Notes: a model not told the origin generated them from the sequence alone. DNA of 64,000 bases from Anaerolineae bacterium (GCA_011174825.1 DUEZ01000080.1:32790-96789); one strand, 5' to 3'. Shown: positions 27,558-36,719, counted from the first letter of the stretch. Translations and numbers: made by a program.

Positions 27558-27794
27558 CCCCTTGACTTCACATTCTCGAATACCCATATTTCGCGTTCCC
27601 ACACGATTGAGAATGAAGTGAGTTATCATGTCTCCATGGGTGGTCGATTCTCGTATGGATACAGCCAGCTTTTATTTCTACGAGCGTAGTTTTATGACAG
27701 AATGGATATCATGATTGTAGAGCTGACTATGGCAGGTTGTGGGAAACAGAGGAACAATGCACGCAGCGGGACAGGGTATGTCCAAGGTTGAAAT

Positions 27795-28730
27795 ATGTTA
27801 AAAAAGCTGTTACGCCCTTCGACTTGGGCTTTCCTAAGGGAAGCGCGTCAGACGCCTGGTTTTACGGTTTTGGATACGGTTCATGGGTATGTCTATGGCC
27901 GTTGGCCTTATCTGTATATCGGTATTGGTACTGGAGAGCATCCAATTTACCGACTGCTGCACCCGTTGGTCCGATTTTTCCGGTGGTTGTTCCCTTCGAA
28001 GGAGAGCTCAAATCCTGATCAGACGTCTTTCGCTGATACATACCATGGCAAAGTTTTGACCACGAATGCCGCTCGCCAATTGGTTATGGTGGAAGAAGAG
28101 ATCCAGTTGGTGGATTTGGAGCATGTCATCCCGTATGCTCTTGCACGCGACATCATCCTCAAAAACCCGAGTCATATCGTAGCACTTGAATGCCCTTGTC
28201 GAGCCTCACGAACCGACCCGTGCTTACCTATCGACGTCTGCCTGATTGTGGGTGAGCCTTTTGCAAGCTTCGTGATCGAACATCATCCGCGTCGGTCACG
28301 CTGGATCACTGGTCCTGAGGCGGAGGAAATCCTCGAGGGGGAGCACGCCCGGGGTCATGTTCACCATGCCTTTTTCAAGGATGCGATGTTCGGCCGTTTC
28401 TATGCCATCTGTAACTGCTGTCCATGTTGTTGCGGCGCCATGCAATCGGTACGTAATGGGACGCCAATGTTAGCCGCATCTGGATACGTTCGCCACATCG
28501 AAGAAGATCTGTGCATAGGTTGTGGCGACTGCGTGGAAGCTTGTCCGTTTGGGGCGATCAAGATGGGCGAGGGGGTTGTTGAAAGTGTTCTGCGAAATTG
28601 TATGGGCTGTGGTGTGTGTGTCTCCGTTTGCCGTGAGGGAGCTCTTTCGTTGATACGAGATTTTGAGGTTTGTGAACCGCTCGAGATCCAGCGTCTAATT
28701 ACGGAGACAAAGATGCCTCAGGGCTTGTAA
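27795..28730 (+). CDS. Dicluster 4Fe-4S protein with CNCCPCCC motif
   Basis: In this 311-residue protein the C-terminus carries two ferredoxin motifs (CIGCGDCVEACP and CMGCGVCVSVC) for two [4Fe-4S] clusters. Upstream lie two unusual cysteine groups: CPCRASRTDPC with a later C, and CNCCPCCCGAM. The N-terminus is basic and may be membrane-associated. It probably moves electrons to or from an unknown partner. A relative lies at 31043-31858 on the other strand with the same layout. Only a weak AAGG precedes the ATG. Confidence 0.8.
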   Translation: MLKKLLRPSTWAFLREARQTPGFTVLDTVHGYVYGRWPYLYIGIGTGEHPIYRLLHPLVRFFRWLFPSKESSNPDQTSFADTYHGKVLTTNAARQLVMVEEEIQLVDLEHVIPYALARDIILKNPSHIVALECPCRASRTDPCLPIDVCLIVGEPFASFVIEHHPRRSRWITGPEAEEILEGEHARGHVHHAFFKDAMFGRFYAICNCCPCCCGAMQSVRNGTPMLAASGYVRHIEEDLCIGCGDCVEACPFGAIKMGEGVVESVLRNCMGCGVCVSVCREGALSLIRDFEVCEPLEIQRLITETKMPQGL

Positions 28731-28998
28731 GAAACGCTCCCTCCCCTATCTCGCATGGAGTCACAGTAGGAAAAAAGATTAGGGAGAGGAAAATGTAATC
28801 CCTCAAGCACTCGCTGAATTTCATGGGCAATGAGGGGACGGGCGGGAAACGTCAGTGAAAAAACAGGCAGAATTTTTTAGAATCGGATTATGATTGTGCG
28901 GCAGTTATATCGTCGTTGGTATTGAAAACACTTATGGTTTAGTTAGGACTAATAACGAATATCTCACTGGAACAACATAACATCTAAGGACAAGTACA

Positions 28999-29778
28999 AT
29001 GGAATGGCTCACCGATCCTGAAATCTGGATTGCCCTGATCACGTTGACGGCTTTGGAGGTCGTCCTTGGCATCGACAATGTGATCTTCATTTCGATCCTG
29101 GCGGGGAAGCTTCCCCGAGATCAGCAAGACCGTGCCCGCCAGTGGGGCATAGTCATGGCGATGGGGACCCGCATTCTGTTGCTGCTCTCTTTAGCTTGGC
29201 TGATCCGTCTGACGCAACCACTTTTTCAAGTTATTGGGCACCCCGTCTCGGGTCGTGACATCATCCTCATCGTCGGAGGGCTGTTCCTGTTAGCAAAGAG
29301 TACATTTGAAATTCATGATAAGTTAGAGGGCCAGGAAGGCCACGCCTCGGTGGGTGTGAGGGGGACCTTTGCGAGGGTTGTGATCCAGATCATGCTCTTG
29401 GATATCATTTTCTCGCTTGACTCGGTCATCACAGCGGTGGGCATGGCCAATCAGTTAGGCGTGATGATCGCAGCGGTGGTCATCGCGGTGGGAGTTATGT
29501 TGCTGGCCTCGGGCCCCATCAGTCGCTTCGTTAACGACCGTCCGACGCTCAAGATCCTGGCTTTAAGTTTCTTGCTTCTCATCGGTGTCTCGCTTGTAGC
29601 CGAGGGACTCGCGTTCCATATACCAAAAGGCTACATCTACTTCGCCATGGGCTTCTCATTCTTCGTCGAAATGCTTAATCAGCGGATTCGCGATCGGGTA
29701 GAAGTAAGACCCATCAAGCTGCGTCAAGCCTATGTTGAGGAAAAGGTCACCCAAGAACCAGAGCGTCGGTCAAGATAA
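28999..29778 (+). CDS. TerC family membrane protein
   Basis: The 259-residue integral membrane protein has about seven helices and the TerC motifs GIDNVIF in the first helix and FSLDSVITAVG in the middle, whose acidic residues bind metal in the family. TerC-family proteins are linked to manganese or other metal export and tellurite resistance. AAGGA lies 8 nt before the ATG. I saw no yybP-ykoY (manganese) riboswitch in the 268-nt spacer. Confidence 0.88.
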   Translation: MEWLTDPEIWIALITLTALEVVLGIDNVIFISILAGKLPRDQQDRARQWGIVMAMGTRILLLLSLAWLIRLTQPLFQVIGHPVSGRDIILIVGGLFLLAKSTFEIHDKLEGQEGHASVGVRGTFARVVIQIMLLDIIFSLDSVITAVGMANQLGVMIAAVVIAVGVMLLASGPISRFVNDRPTLKILALSFLLLIGVSLVAEGLAFHIPKGYIYFAMGFSFFVEMLNQRIRDRVEVRPIKLRQAYVEEKVTQEPERRSR

Positions 29779-29924
29779 GAGGGATGGAAAGCACTTTATT
29801 GCGGAACGATGTTGGGGGAGAGCTTCCATCCCAGAAGGCAAGTTCGGGGCCATCTTCCTGCATGTATCACCAAAAGAACCAAGAACCAAGGTCGTTAGAT
29901 TGTTTTGAATGGAGATAAGGATAT

Positions 29925-30968
29925 ATGGAAGCTATCTATGCTGTCATACCGGATGAACGGGTGCTGACGATCGAAAGAGAGGAGATCAATCCTGCCGATC
30001 TTAAGCCGCAGGAGATCCTGGTTGAGGCCGAAACCACGGTTGTCAGCGCAGGTACAGAATTGGCCAACTTCACCGCGCTCTCGCCAGGTGTGTGGATTCC
30101 AGGAAGTTGGAATGCCTACCCCTGGCGTCCAGGATACGGATTGGTGGGCCATGTCAGGGCTGTGGGTAGTGAAACGCTCGGATTGACTGAAGGACAAAGG
30201 GTGTTCTGTTTCGGGAAACACGCTTCCCTTCAGCGCTATGAGGTTGCGCAAAACATACCCTATGGTGCTGCTCTGCCTCTCGACGAGGACCTTCCTGCGA
30301 TACAGGTGATCATGGCGCGTATGGCGTTAATTGGGATAACAGGGCCCCAGGTGACGGAGTTTGAAAGCGGTGACACGGTTGCAGTCTTTGGGCTTGGATT
30401 GGTGGGAAATTTCGCCGCCCAACTTTATCAACATGGGGGAGCGAAGGTCATCGGTTTGGATGTTATCCGTGCACGATGCGGGATAGCGAAGAGCACGGGC
30501 CTCGAAACCGTTCTCGATGTGAAAGTGGAGGAACAAGTGGAGGCCATCCTCGACCTGACAGATGGAAAAGGCGTCGATGTTGCCGTAGATGCAGTAGGTA
30601 ACTCAGCAGTCATTGAGGCCTGTGTTGAAGTCTGTGCCCCACATGGACAGGTGATCCTGTTGGGATCACCAAGGGTGGCCCACGAGACCAATGTCACAAA
30701 GATGCTTCGCAGCATGCACCACCGATGGATCGTGATCAGAGGTGCATTGGAGTGGCGGTTGCCTCCTCATCCAGTTCGTGGCAGTAAACATTCGATCGCG
30801 TCGAATCTCCAGCTTATCCTTGACCTTATCCAAAACGGAAAGCTCCATGTAGAACCGCTCGTCACCCATGTGATCGAGCCAGCTCAGTTGTTGGAAGCGT
30901 ATCACGGATTGCTAGATCAAAAGGAGAGTTATCTAGGTGTGGTCGTGGATTGGCGTGAGAACGTCTGA
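29925..30968 (+). CDS. Medium-chain dehydrogenase/reductase family protein
   Basis: A zinc-type alcohol-dehydrogenase-like enzyme of 347 residues with N-terminal GroES-like fold and Rossmann motif GLGLVGNFAAQ (about 148-158), then DAVGNSAVIEA. The cysteines for the structural zinc and the usual GHE catalytic-zinc motif are missing (it has PGYGLVGHV), so the metal site may differ. Similar BchC-like or bi-domain oxidoreductases act on sugars or pigment intermediates. The substrate is unknown. GGAG and AAGG lie just upstream. Confidence 0.78.
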   Translation: MEAIYAVIPDERVLTIEREEINPADLKPQEILVEAETTVVSAGTELANFTALSPGVWIPGSWNAYPWRPGYGLVGHVRAVGSETLGLTEGQRVFCFGKHASLQRYEVAQNIPYGAALPLDEDLPAIQVIMARMALIGITGPQVTEFESGDTVAVFGLGLVGNFAAQLYQHGGAKVIGLDVIRARCGIAKSTGLETVLDVKVEEQVEAILDLTDGKGVDVAVDAVGNSAVIEACVEVCAPHGQVILLGSPRVAHETNVTKMLRSMHHRWIVIRGALEWRLPPHPVRGSKHSIASNLQLILDLIQNGKLHVEPLVTHVIEPAQLLEAYHGLLDQKESYLGVVVDWRENV

Positions 30969-31042
30969 CACATTGGGGGTGTATACATTAGGGAAGGATT
31001 GTCTTCATCATTTCAAGTGGCTGCGTCGACAAGAAAATACAT

Positions 31043-31858
31043 TCAAGAGATATCAACCAAGGATGTGATGTGGTTGATGGCCCTCTCCACAATTTTATCG
31101 TCTTCAACCCTGATCACGATCGCGCCCTCAGGGCAGACATCAACACAACGGCCGCAACCTCTACAGGCTTCGCTTTTCACCGCGCGTCCATCCACCAGAC
31201 GAATGGCATCAACGAAACATACCTCATCGGTACATGTTCCACATCCGACACAAAGGTCGGTGACTTCGACCGTAACCCCAGGCATGCGGGTAATTTTCGA
31301 ACCGATTTGGCTTGAAACGTGGGGCAGGACGCGCCAGAGACAGCAGCAAGGACAGCAGCTGCAAATCGTCAAGAGCTTGATTCCTGGTTCAACACCGAGC
31401 CACACCGTGTCCAGTTTGTTGCGACCGATCAGATGGACCAATCCGGCCTCACGACAACGCTGGACATGTTCGAGGGCCTCCTCTTTCGAAACACGGCGTC
31501 CCAGCTCTGGGTTGATGTCCAGTGCCGCCTCGCCAAGGAATAGACAACCTAAGTCTCTAGGGTAATCCTCGCACTGGCTAGTTTGCCGGCAGATACATGT
31601 GTCCATGACCCAGTGGACAGTGGCACCTTCGATGAAATGGTTGACCACTTGCGTTGGGATCACGACTTCACCAGGGGAGTTGATGGGTTGATTAATCTCG
31701 ATCGTCCCTGAACGGGGGAGATACATCAAATCATCGCCCTCGAATAAGGCGTGATCCAACATGGAGCCAAGGATGGGAACTTTGGTGGTTTTTGCGAGAA
31801 GAAAACGCCCCGGGAACGCCTTCTTCAAGAGCTTCACAAACCACAATGGTCGGCTCAT
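31043..31858 (-). CDS. Dicluster 4Fe-4S protein with CSCCPCCC motif
   Basis: The 271-residue protein is related in layout to the one at 27795: an early CICR group with further C residues, then CSCCPCCCLW, then two C-terminal clusters (CVGCGTCTDEVC and CRGCGRCVDVCP). The first cluster motif has one extra residue before its last cysteine. It likely transfers electrons; the partner is unknown. It points toward the dehydrogenase gene and away from the 4-hydroxybutyryl-CoA dehydratase gene. Confidence 0.8.
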   Translation of the reverse strand: MSRPLWFVKLLKKAFPGRFLLAKTTKVPILGSMLDHALFEGDDLMYLPRSGTIEINQPINSPGEVVIPTQVVNHFIEGATVHWVMDTCICRQTSQCEDYPRDLGCLFLGEAALDINPELGRRVSKEEALEHVQRCREAGLVHLIGRNKLDTVWLGVEPGIKLLTICSCCPCCCLWRVLPHVSSQIGSKITRMPGVTVEVTDLCVGCGTCTDEVCFVDAIRLVDGRAVKSEACRGCGRCVDVCPEGAIVIRVEDDKIVERAINHITSLVDIS

Positions 31859-32413
31859 GGATCAATCACTTTATGAATTGGGTTCTCGTCTAAGTATTTG
31901 AAATGGAGCATCATTCTGAGCCTGAGCCATCCGAATAGTTTCGTGCAGCATCTTGAACTTTGGTATGCTGGTCCTAATGTATCAGAATACTCACATCACT
32001 GCTCTTGAAAGGGAGCCTGTGATCTGAGAGGGTAAGCAGCGCCTCAATGCTACTAGAAGTAACGTTCCGGTTATACTCATATTATCGTAGGACATGACCT
32101 GCGCCATATGAACCTACTCTTTGGATTTCCGTTCTAATGTCACATTTCACAATATTTAACAACGGCATAAGATACGGAACATCCATTTAACCTTTTTATC
32201 CTGAGATCTAAAGTGATCAGGTAATATACGAAAAAATTGTGCGTATTTGGGTTGTTACAGGTAAGATTAGATATCACATTTAATGGCTTGTACTGCTATA
32301 GAGGATTATCAGAGCCCATAGGGGGCGAACCATTTTGCGAGATGGGCGAGAGAGTGTCGAGGAAGCGCCAGATCCACAAACTGGTGAAACGATGATCCAA
32401 TGGAGGGTTACAG
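31859..32413. other. Divergent spacer, no gene seen
   Basis: This 555-nt stretch separates the Fe-S gene from the dehydratase gene. I found no credible ORF, RNA gene or member of the local repeat families; it presumably holds both promoters. Confidence 0.45.
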
Positions 32414-33841
32414 ATGATTACATCTCAAGAGTATAGAGAGAGGATCAAAGCATTGCGGCCCAACGTTTATATTGACGGTGAGTTGGTTTCTCGTGATGAT
32501 CCTCGGATTGAGCCCGGCATGAACGTCATTGCCCTGACTTATGATTTGCCACAGGAGAAGAAGTACGAGGACCTCTTCACCGCGACCTCTCATCTCACAG
32601 GGGAGAAGATCAATCGCTTCTGCCATGTTCATCGCTCTACGGATGACCTGATGAAGAAGCAAGAGATGACCCGCTTGTATTGCCACAAGAGTGGGGGTTG
32701 CATCCAACGCTGCATGGGTATTGATGCCGTAAATGCCCTGTCCGTGATGACCTACGAGATCGATCAGGTGCATCAAACTGAATACCATCAGCGTTTTCTT
32801 GCATACTTGGAATACTTTCAGGAGAACGATCTCTGTGCCAATTGTGCCCAAACCGATGTTAAAGGGGATCGCAAGAAGAGGCCACACCAGCAAGTGGATC
32901 CTGACCTTTACTTGAGGGTTGTCGAGAGGCGGAAGGACGGTATTGTGGTTCGAGGGGCAAAGGCCCACAACACCGTCGCTCCCTATGCTGATGAAATTAT
33001 TGTCATTCCCACTCGTTTCCTGACGGAAGAAGAGGCCGATTGGGCGGTGGCTTGCGCGATACCAGCTGATGCGGAAGGTGTGAAATTGATCTGTCGTCCG
33101 ACCGCCTTCCGTCCTCGAAAACTGCTCGATGCGCCGATCGCTCACTTTGGAGATGTGGAATCCTTAACCATCTTCGACGATGTCTTCGTGCCCTGGGAGC
33201 GGGTTTTTATGTGTGGCGAGCAAGAATTTGGCGGCCCATTGGCATTACTCTTCGCCTTATACCATCGACACAGCTATACCGGTTGCAAACCGGCTACTTC
33301 AGATGTGTTAATGGGCATGGCTGCGCTTGTGGCGGAGTACAATGGCATCGAAGATGAAAAACATGTGCAGCAGAAGCTTGCCGATATGATCAGTGTGGCG
33401 GAATTGGTTTATGCGGCGGGCATCGCGGCTGCGGTTAAGGGTCAGCAGGCTCCCTCCGGAACGTATGTGCCCGAGGTCATTTACTCAAATGTGGGTCGAC
33501 GCCATGCGGGTGAGAACATCTATCACGAGTTCGAAATAGTCGCGGATTTAGCTGGTGGGTTGTCGGCCACCCTACCATTGGAGGGCGATTTTCTAAGCGA
33601 AGAGACAGGCCCTCTGCTGGCCAAGTACATGATGAGGAATCCGAACATTTCAGCGGAAGATCAGCACCGTTGTTTTCGTATGATCAGTGATGTGATCTGT
33701 TCCTCGATGGGAGGGGTAAGCCAAATTGCTGGGTTGCACGGCGGCGGATCACCCGTCATGGAAACCATTACCGTATTGAGGAATTACAATCTCGAAGCGA
33801 AGAAACGGATCGCGAAGGACCTGGCAGGCATTAAGTCATGA
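32414..33841 (+). CDS. abfD: 4-hydroxybutyryl-CoA dehydratase / vinylacetyl-CoA isomerase
   Basis: The 475-residue protein of the 4-hydroxyphenylacetate 3-hydroxylase fold has FAD and an unusual [4Fe-4S] site. The four known cluster ligands of the Clostridium aminobutyricum enzyme (C99, C103, H292, C299) align with C96, C100, H284 and C291 here with the same spacings, and the catalytic tyrosine aligns with Y288. This supports dehydration of 4-hydroxybutyryl-CoA to crotonyl-CoA, used in 4-aminobutyrate or succinate fermentation and in archaeal carbon fixation. GGAGGG lies 6 nt before the ATG. No CoA-transferase or succinate-semialdehyde genes are adjacent. Confidence 0.9.
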   Translation: MITSQEYRERIKALRPNVYIDGELVSRDDPRIEPGMNVIALTYDLPQEKKYEDLFTATSHLTGEKINRFCHVHRSTDDLMKKQEMTRLYCHKSGGCIQRCMGIDAVNALSVMTYEIDQVHQTEYHQRFLAYLEYFQENDLCANCAQTDVKGDRKKRPHQQVDPDLYLRVVERRKDGIVVRGAKAHNTVAPYADEIIVIPTRFLTEEEADWAVACAIPADAEGVKLICRPTAFRPRKLLDAPIAHFGDVESLTIFDDVFVPWERVFMCGEQEFGGPLALLFALYHRHSYTGCKPATSDVLMGMAALVAEYNGIEDEKHVQQKLADMISVAELVYAAGIAAAVKGQQAPSGTYVPEVIYSNVGRRHAGENIYHEFEIVADLAGGLSATLPLEGDFLSEETGPLLAKYMMRNPNISAEDQHRCFRMISDVICSSMGGVSQIAGLHGGGSPVMETITVLRNYNLEAKKRIAKDLAGIKS

Positions 33842-33877
33842 AGGGTGGTTGGAACAGGAGGTTAAGATGACCTTTCA

Positions 33878-33900
33878 CCCTCTCCCTTTTAGGGAGAGGG
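33878..33900. terminator. Hairpin after the dehydratase gene
   Basis: CCCTCTCCCT and AGGGAGAGGG make a perfect 10-bp stem with a TTT loop, 36 nt after the stop. It has no T-run, so it may instead be the common intergenic CACCCTCTCCC repeat. Confidence 0.45.
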
Positions 33901-33935
33901 CAGGGGTGAGGGTGTACCAAGCCGGTCAACATAAA

Positions 33936-33958
33936 GGGCTGCCCCAAAAGGGCAGCCC
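33936..33958. terminator. Hairpin between dehydratase gene and tRNA remnant
   Basis: GGGCTGCCC and GGGCAGCCC form a 9-bp stem with a CAAAA loop. T-rich bases follow weakly on both strands. It could end the dehydratase transcript or be the old terminator of the adjacent tRNA remnant. Confidence 0.5.
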
Positions 33959-33975
33959 CTTGTAGTTTCGATATA

Positions 33976-34060
33976 GGCTTCTCGGGTAGGACTCGAACCC
34001 CGTTCGGGCCGGCGCCCGACGAGCGCAGCCCGTCGGGGCGAACGGCCTACAACCTAGCGG
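33976..34060 (-). pseudogene. tRNA-Asn 3' remnant interrupted by a GC palindrome
   Basis: On the minus strand this reads CCGCTAGGTTGTAGG, then a roughly 46-nt GC palindrome (34000-34045, arms CCGTTCG/CGAACGG), then GGTTCGAGTCCTACCCGAG. Without the palindrome it matches the 3' half of the intact tRNA-Asn at 35597-35669 with one change. The 5' half of the tRNA is absent. It is either an integration-type direct repeat or the relic of a duplicated tRNA gene. Confidence 0.7.
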
Positions 34061-34213
34061 ACAGAGGTGATAGTCCTGTTCGTATATAGAATATTGGAAG
34101 AGCTTTACGAATGCGAGTTATGAGGTCGACTCTTGGGATGAGGCATTTCAAGGCCGCCCGCCCAGCCGGACCGCTTCAGAGATTTGTTAGCCAGCCGAAA
34201 CCTAACCTTCCCA

Positions 34214-35356
34214 TTACTCACTCGGTAAGGAGGCGATGAAATCAGCGACCAGATTCTTGAGCTGTTTTCCGTACTGCCAACCATCTTCCAACCAGAATGG
34301 ATCACCGATCGCAACGATCACCATATCAAACTCATCCAACAGCGCAATGGTCTGCCCGCCGTGCCCAAGCATAGCGTCATACTCATGATCGCCTGATTGG
34401 AGTCGCCACCACTGGTAACCGTAACCCGTTCTATCAAAGTTAGGACCGACTCGCGGAACATATTCTAACTGCTCTCCCGTCGAATAGGATTGCAGCGATT
34501 CATGCACCCATTCAGAGGAGATGACTTGCTTTCCATCAAAAACGCCATCATTTAGGTATAGCAGCCCAAACTTGGCTGCATCACGCGCAGTGACATGAAT
34601 ACAGCAAAATCCCATCGGATATTCATTCTTTTCGGGAGGCCACCATTCACCTAGCTCTGCAACAAGGGGCGCAAAGAGTTGTTCCTCTGCAAACTCACTG
34701 AGCTCAACGTCGCAGGCACGGGCAACTATCGCACCGAGGAAGTACGTGGATACATTGCTGTAATGGAAATATGTCCCTGGATCGGTGACGAGGGGGTAAT
34801 GCACCATCAATGAGAGAAGGTCCCCGGCGAGCATGCCCTCCCAGAGATCTGCGTGGGATTCCTCCCAAGGATAGCCAGAACGCATCTGCAGCAGATGGCG
34901 GATGGTGATCTCCTCTTTTCTTGGATCCTCAATCTGGCCAGAATACTCCGGGAAATAGTCCAGAAATGGCTGGTCAAGGCTGGTCAGGCAGCCCTGCTCA
35001 AAGGCAAGGCCTACCAGGGCGGAGATGTAGCTCTTACTCAGCGATTGTATATTTGACTTCAGGTCTATGGAACCCTCATTGAAGTATTTCTCGGCAACAA
35101 GGTAGTCGTTCTTGACGATCAGCAAGCTGTAGATGGAATCCAATTTGGCAGCATCGTAATACAGCTCTGCCACCTTATCGGGATCAAGTCCTTCTTCCTC
35201 CGGTGAGGAGACTTCCCAGTCGCCACCAGCCAGGGGGGTGTAGTCCACAGCTACGAGATCCTTGGGTGACGGCCCGCAACCGACAAGGGTGGATAGGAGC
35301 AGGACTGCACTGGTGAATATGAGGAAACGATTCTGATGGCGCTTTGAAAATCTCAT
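34214..35356 (-). CDS. Class C beta-lactamase-fold serine hydrolase lipoprotein
   Basis: The 380-residue protein has a lipoprotein signal (LVGC, C27) and a serine beta-lactamase/D-Ala-D-Ala peptidase-like fold: SLSK at 105-108 gives the nucleophile S105 and K108, YSN at 199-201 gives the second motif, and GHGGQ stands in for the KTG motif. Such proteins are usually esterases or peptidases, and beta-lactam resistance cannot be assumed. It is the only gene between the tRNA-Asn remnant and the intact tRNA-Asn. Confidence 0.85.
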   Translation of the reverse strand: MRFSKRHQNRFLIFTSAVLLLSTLVGCGPSPKDLVAVDYTPLAGGDWEVSSPEEEGLDPDKVAELYYDAAKLDSIYSLLIVKNDYLVAEKYFNEGSIDLKSNIQSLSKSYISALVGLAFEQGCLTSLDQPFLDYFPEYSGQIEDPRKEEITIRHLLQMRSGYPWEESHADLWEGMLAGDLLSLMVHYPLVTDPGTYFHYSNVSTYFLGAIVARACDVELSEFAEEQLFAPLVAELGEWWPPEKNEYPMGFCCIHVTARDAAKFGLLYLNDGVFDGKQVISSEWVHESLQSYSTGEQLEYVPRVGPNFDRTGYGYQWWRLQSGDHEYDAMLGHGGQTIALLDEFDMVIVAIGDPFWLEDGWQYGKQLKNLVADFIASLPSE

Positions 35357-35529
35357 CGCAACTTATCCTTTGGTTATTTTGCCTAAATCGTAGTTTGGAG
35401 TGACGAAGTAACTATCTTTTTCGGCTGGCTAACATGTGATTCTGCGGATTATCACCCTACATTCATAACTATAGCGATCACAAATAGATTAATCAACTTC
35501 ACTTCTAATAAGTGTTGATATCGAAAGCA

Positions 35530-35556
35530 AAAATCCCGCGGTTTATGCGGGATTTT
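35530..35556 (-). terminator. Terminator of tRNA-Asn
   Basis: AAAATCCCGC (35530-35539) pairs with GCGGGATTTT (35547-35556). On the minus strand a T-run follows, 40 nt beyond the tRNA 3' end. Confidence 0.75.
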
Positions 35557-35596
35557 GTGTTGCAAGGGAGATGCGCCTTCGCAAATCTTAAAAAGG

Positions 35597-35669
35597 CTCC
35601 TCGGGTAGGACTCGAACCTACAACCTAGCGGTTAACAGCCGCCCGCTCTGCCAATTGAGCTACCGAGGA
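35597..35669 (-). tRNA. tRNA-Asn (GTT)
   Basis: A 73-nt cloverleaf: acceptor TCCTCGG with CCGAGGA and discriminator G, D-arm GCTC/GAGC, anticodon loop CTGTTAA giving GTT, and T-arm GTAGG-TTCGAGT-CCTAC. CC follows the discriminator, so CCA is only partly encoded. Confidence 0.95.
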
Positions 35670-35870
35670 ACGCGCAGGCATTATAACTGTGCCCGAGGGA
35701 TAGCGTCAAGCCAGCCAGGTATCTAGTGAGAATCCCGCAGAAGTTGACGCACAAACAGACAGGGAGGATTGGGTTTGAGAGGGGGGGCGTCGAGGTCCAA
35801 AACCCAAATTGACTACATCATGGTAGCCCAACGCAATAACGAAAAAACACGCCGCTGATGGGGTTTGGGC

Positions 35871-35876
35871 TATAAT
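35871..35876 (+). promoter_or_regulatory. -10 box for a leaderless DUF2085 transcript
   Basis: A perfect TATAAT ends 6 nt before the ATG at 35883, and no Shine-Dalgarno lies between. That spacing puts the transcription start at or next to the start codon. A -35 box is not clear. Confidence 0.45.
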
Positions 35877-35882
35877 GGCGCC

Positions 35883-36707
35883 ATGTCCTCAGTTCCAAAA
35901 GCGAGTCCTGTCGAGAGCGTGAATAAACGCAAATGGGTTCATCTCACAATAGTAGGAGTGAGCTTAACGATATTTGGGTTATGGCTAGGGCTCACACCAG
36001 GTGGGCTTCTAGGTAAAGCCGACGCCATTGGCTACTCCGTTTGTCATCGAATCGATCTGCGATCTTTTCATCTTGGGGATCGACCCCTCCCCCTTTGCGC
36101 AAGATGCACTGGTATGTACCTTGGCGCAATACTCGCATTGACTTTCCACGCCGTACGTAAACCTCGGGCGGGGCGTTATCCTCCTCGGCCTCTGATGATC
36201 ATCTTTGCTCTCTTCGGGTTGATTTGGGCTATCGATGGCATCAATTCTGTTCTCTATCTCTTTCCATCTGCACCATCCCTCTACCAACCAAGTAACACCC
36301 TGAGATTGATCACGGGTACTTTGGTCGGTGTCGCCCTGGCTACGCTGATCTATCCGGTTTTCAACCAGAGCATGTGGCGAGAGTGGAAGCCTGTGCCGGT
36401 GCTCCAATCTGTCGGCGAACTGACACTTTTGATCATTTTGGCAGCCATCCTGGTGATGGCCGTTGTGAGCGGAAACGTACTGATCCTTTACCCGCTCGCG
36501 TTGCTTAGTAGTGTCAGCGTGATGGTGCTTCTGACGCTGGTCTACGGCACATTGCTCGTGACGGTCATCCGTCGTGATAATCAAGCAGACACATGGGGGG
36601 ATTTGATCCTGCCATTAGGCCTCGGGTTTATCGCGGCTGTTCTTCAGATTGCCCTCGTCAGCGCAGGCCGTTTCTTGCTGACTGGCGAAGGTGGATTGTA
36701 TCTATAG
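35883..36707 (+). CDS. DUF2085 membrane protein
   Basis: The 274-residue protein has six or seven hydrophobic helices. The DUF2085 signature is an extracytoplasmic CHRID...LGDRPLPLCARCTGMYLG, whose three cysteines and histidine may bind metal. Function unknown. The ATG at 35883 is chosen over an outer start at 35865 because TATAAT immediately precedes it. The DUF4126 gene follows after 12 nt, so the two form an operon. Confidence 0.8.
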   Translation: MSSVPKASPVESVNKRKWVHLTIVGVSLTIFGLWLGLTPGGLLGKADAIGYSVCHRIDLRSFHLGDRPLPLCARCTGMYLGAILALTFHAVRKPRAGRYPPRPLMIIFALFGLIWAIDGINSVLYLFPSAPSLYQPSNTLRLITGTLVGVALATLIYPVFNQSMWREWKPVPVLQSVGELTLLIILAAILVMAVVSGNVLILYPLALLSSVSVMVLLTLVYGTLLVTVIRRDNQADTWGDLILPLGLGFIAAVLQIALVSAGRFLLTGEGGLYL

Positions 36708-36719
36708 GGGAGGTTCGGA

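Noticed and set aside
28731..28998. Possible manganese (yybP-ykoY) riboswitch upstream of TerC
   Set aside because: The conserved loop sequences of that riboswitch could not be found.
30999..31565. 188-codon plus-strand frame over the second Fe-S gene
   Set aside because: The minus-strand frame has two intact ferredoxin motifs and explains the region; the Ser/Thr-rich translation is a shadow.
34214..35356. True antibiotic beta-lactamase
   Set aside because: SxxK and YxN motifs are shared by many esterases and peptidases; the lipoprotein signal and HGG motif do not single out a beta-lactamase.
36009..36584. 191-codon minus-strand frame over the DUF2085 gene
   Set aside because: It is rich in His/Gln/Asp, as expected for the antisense of hydrophobic helices.
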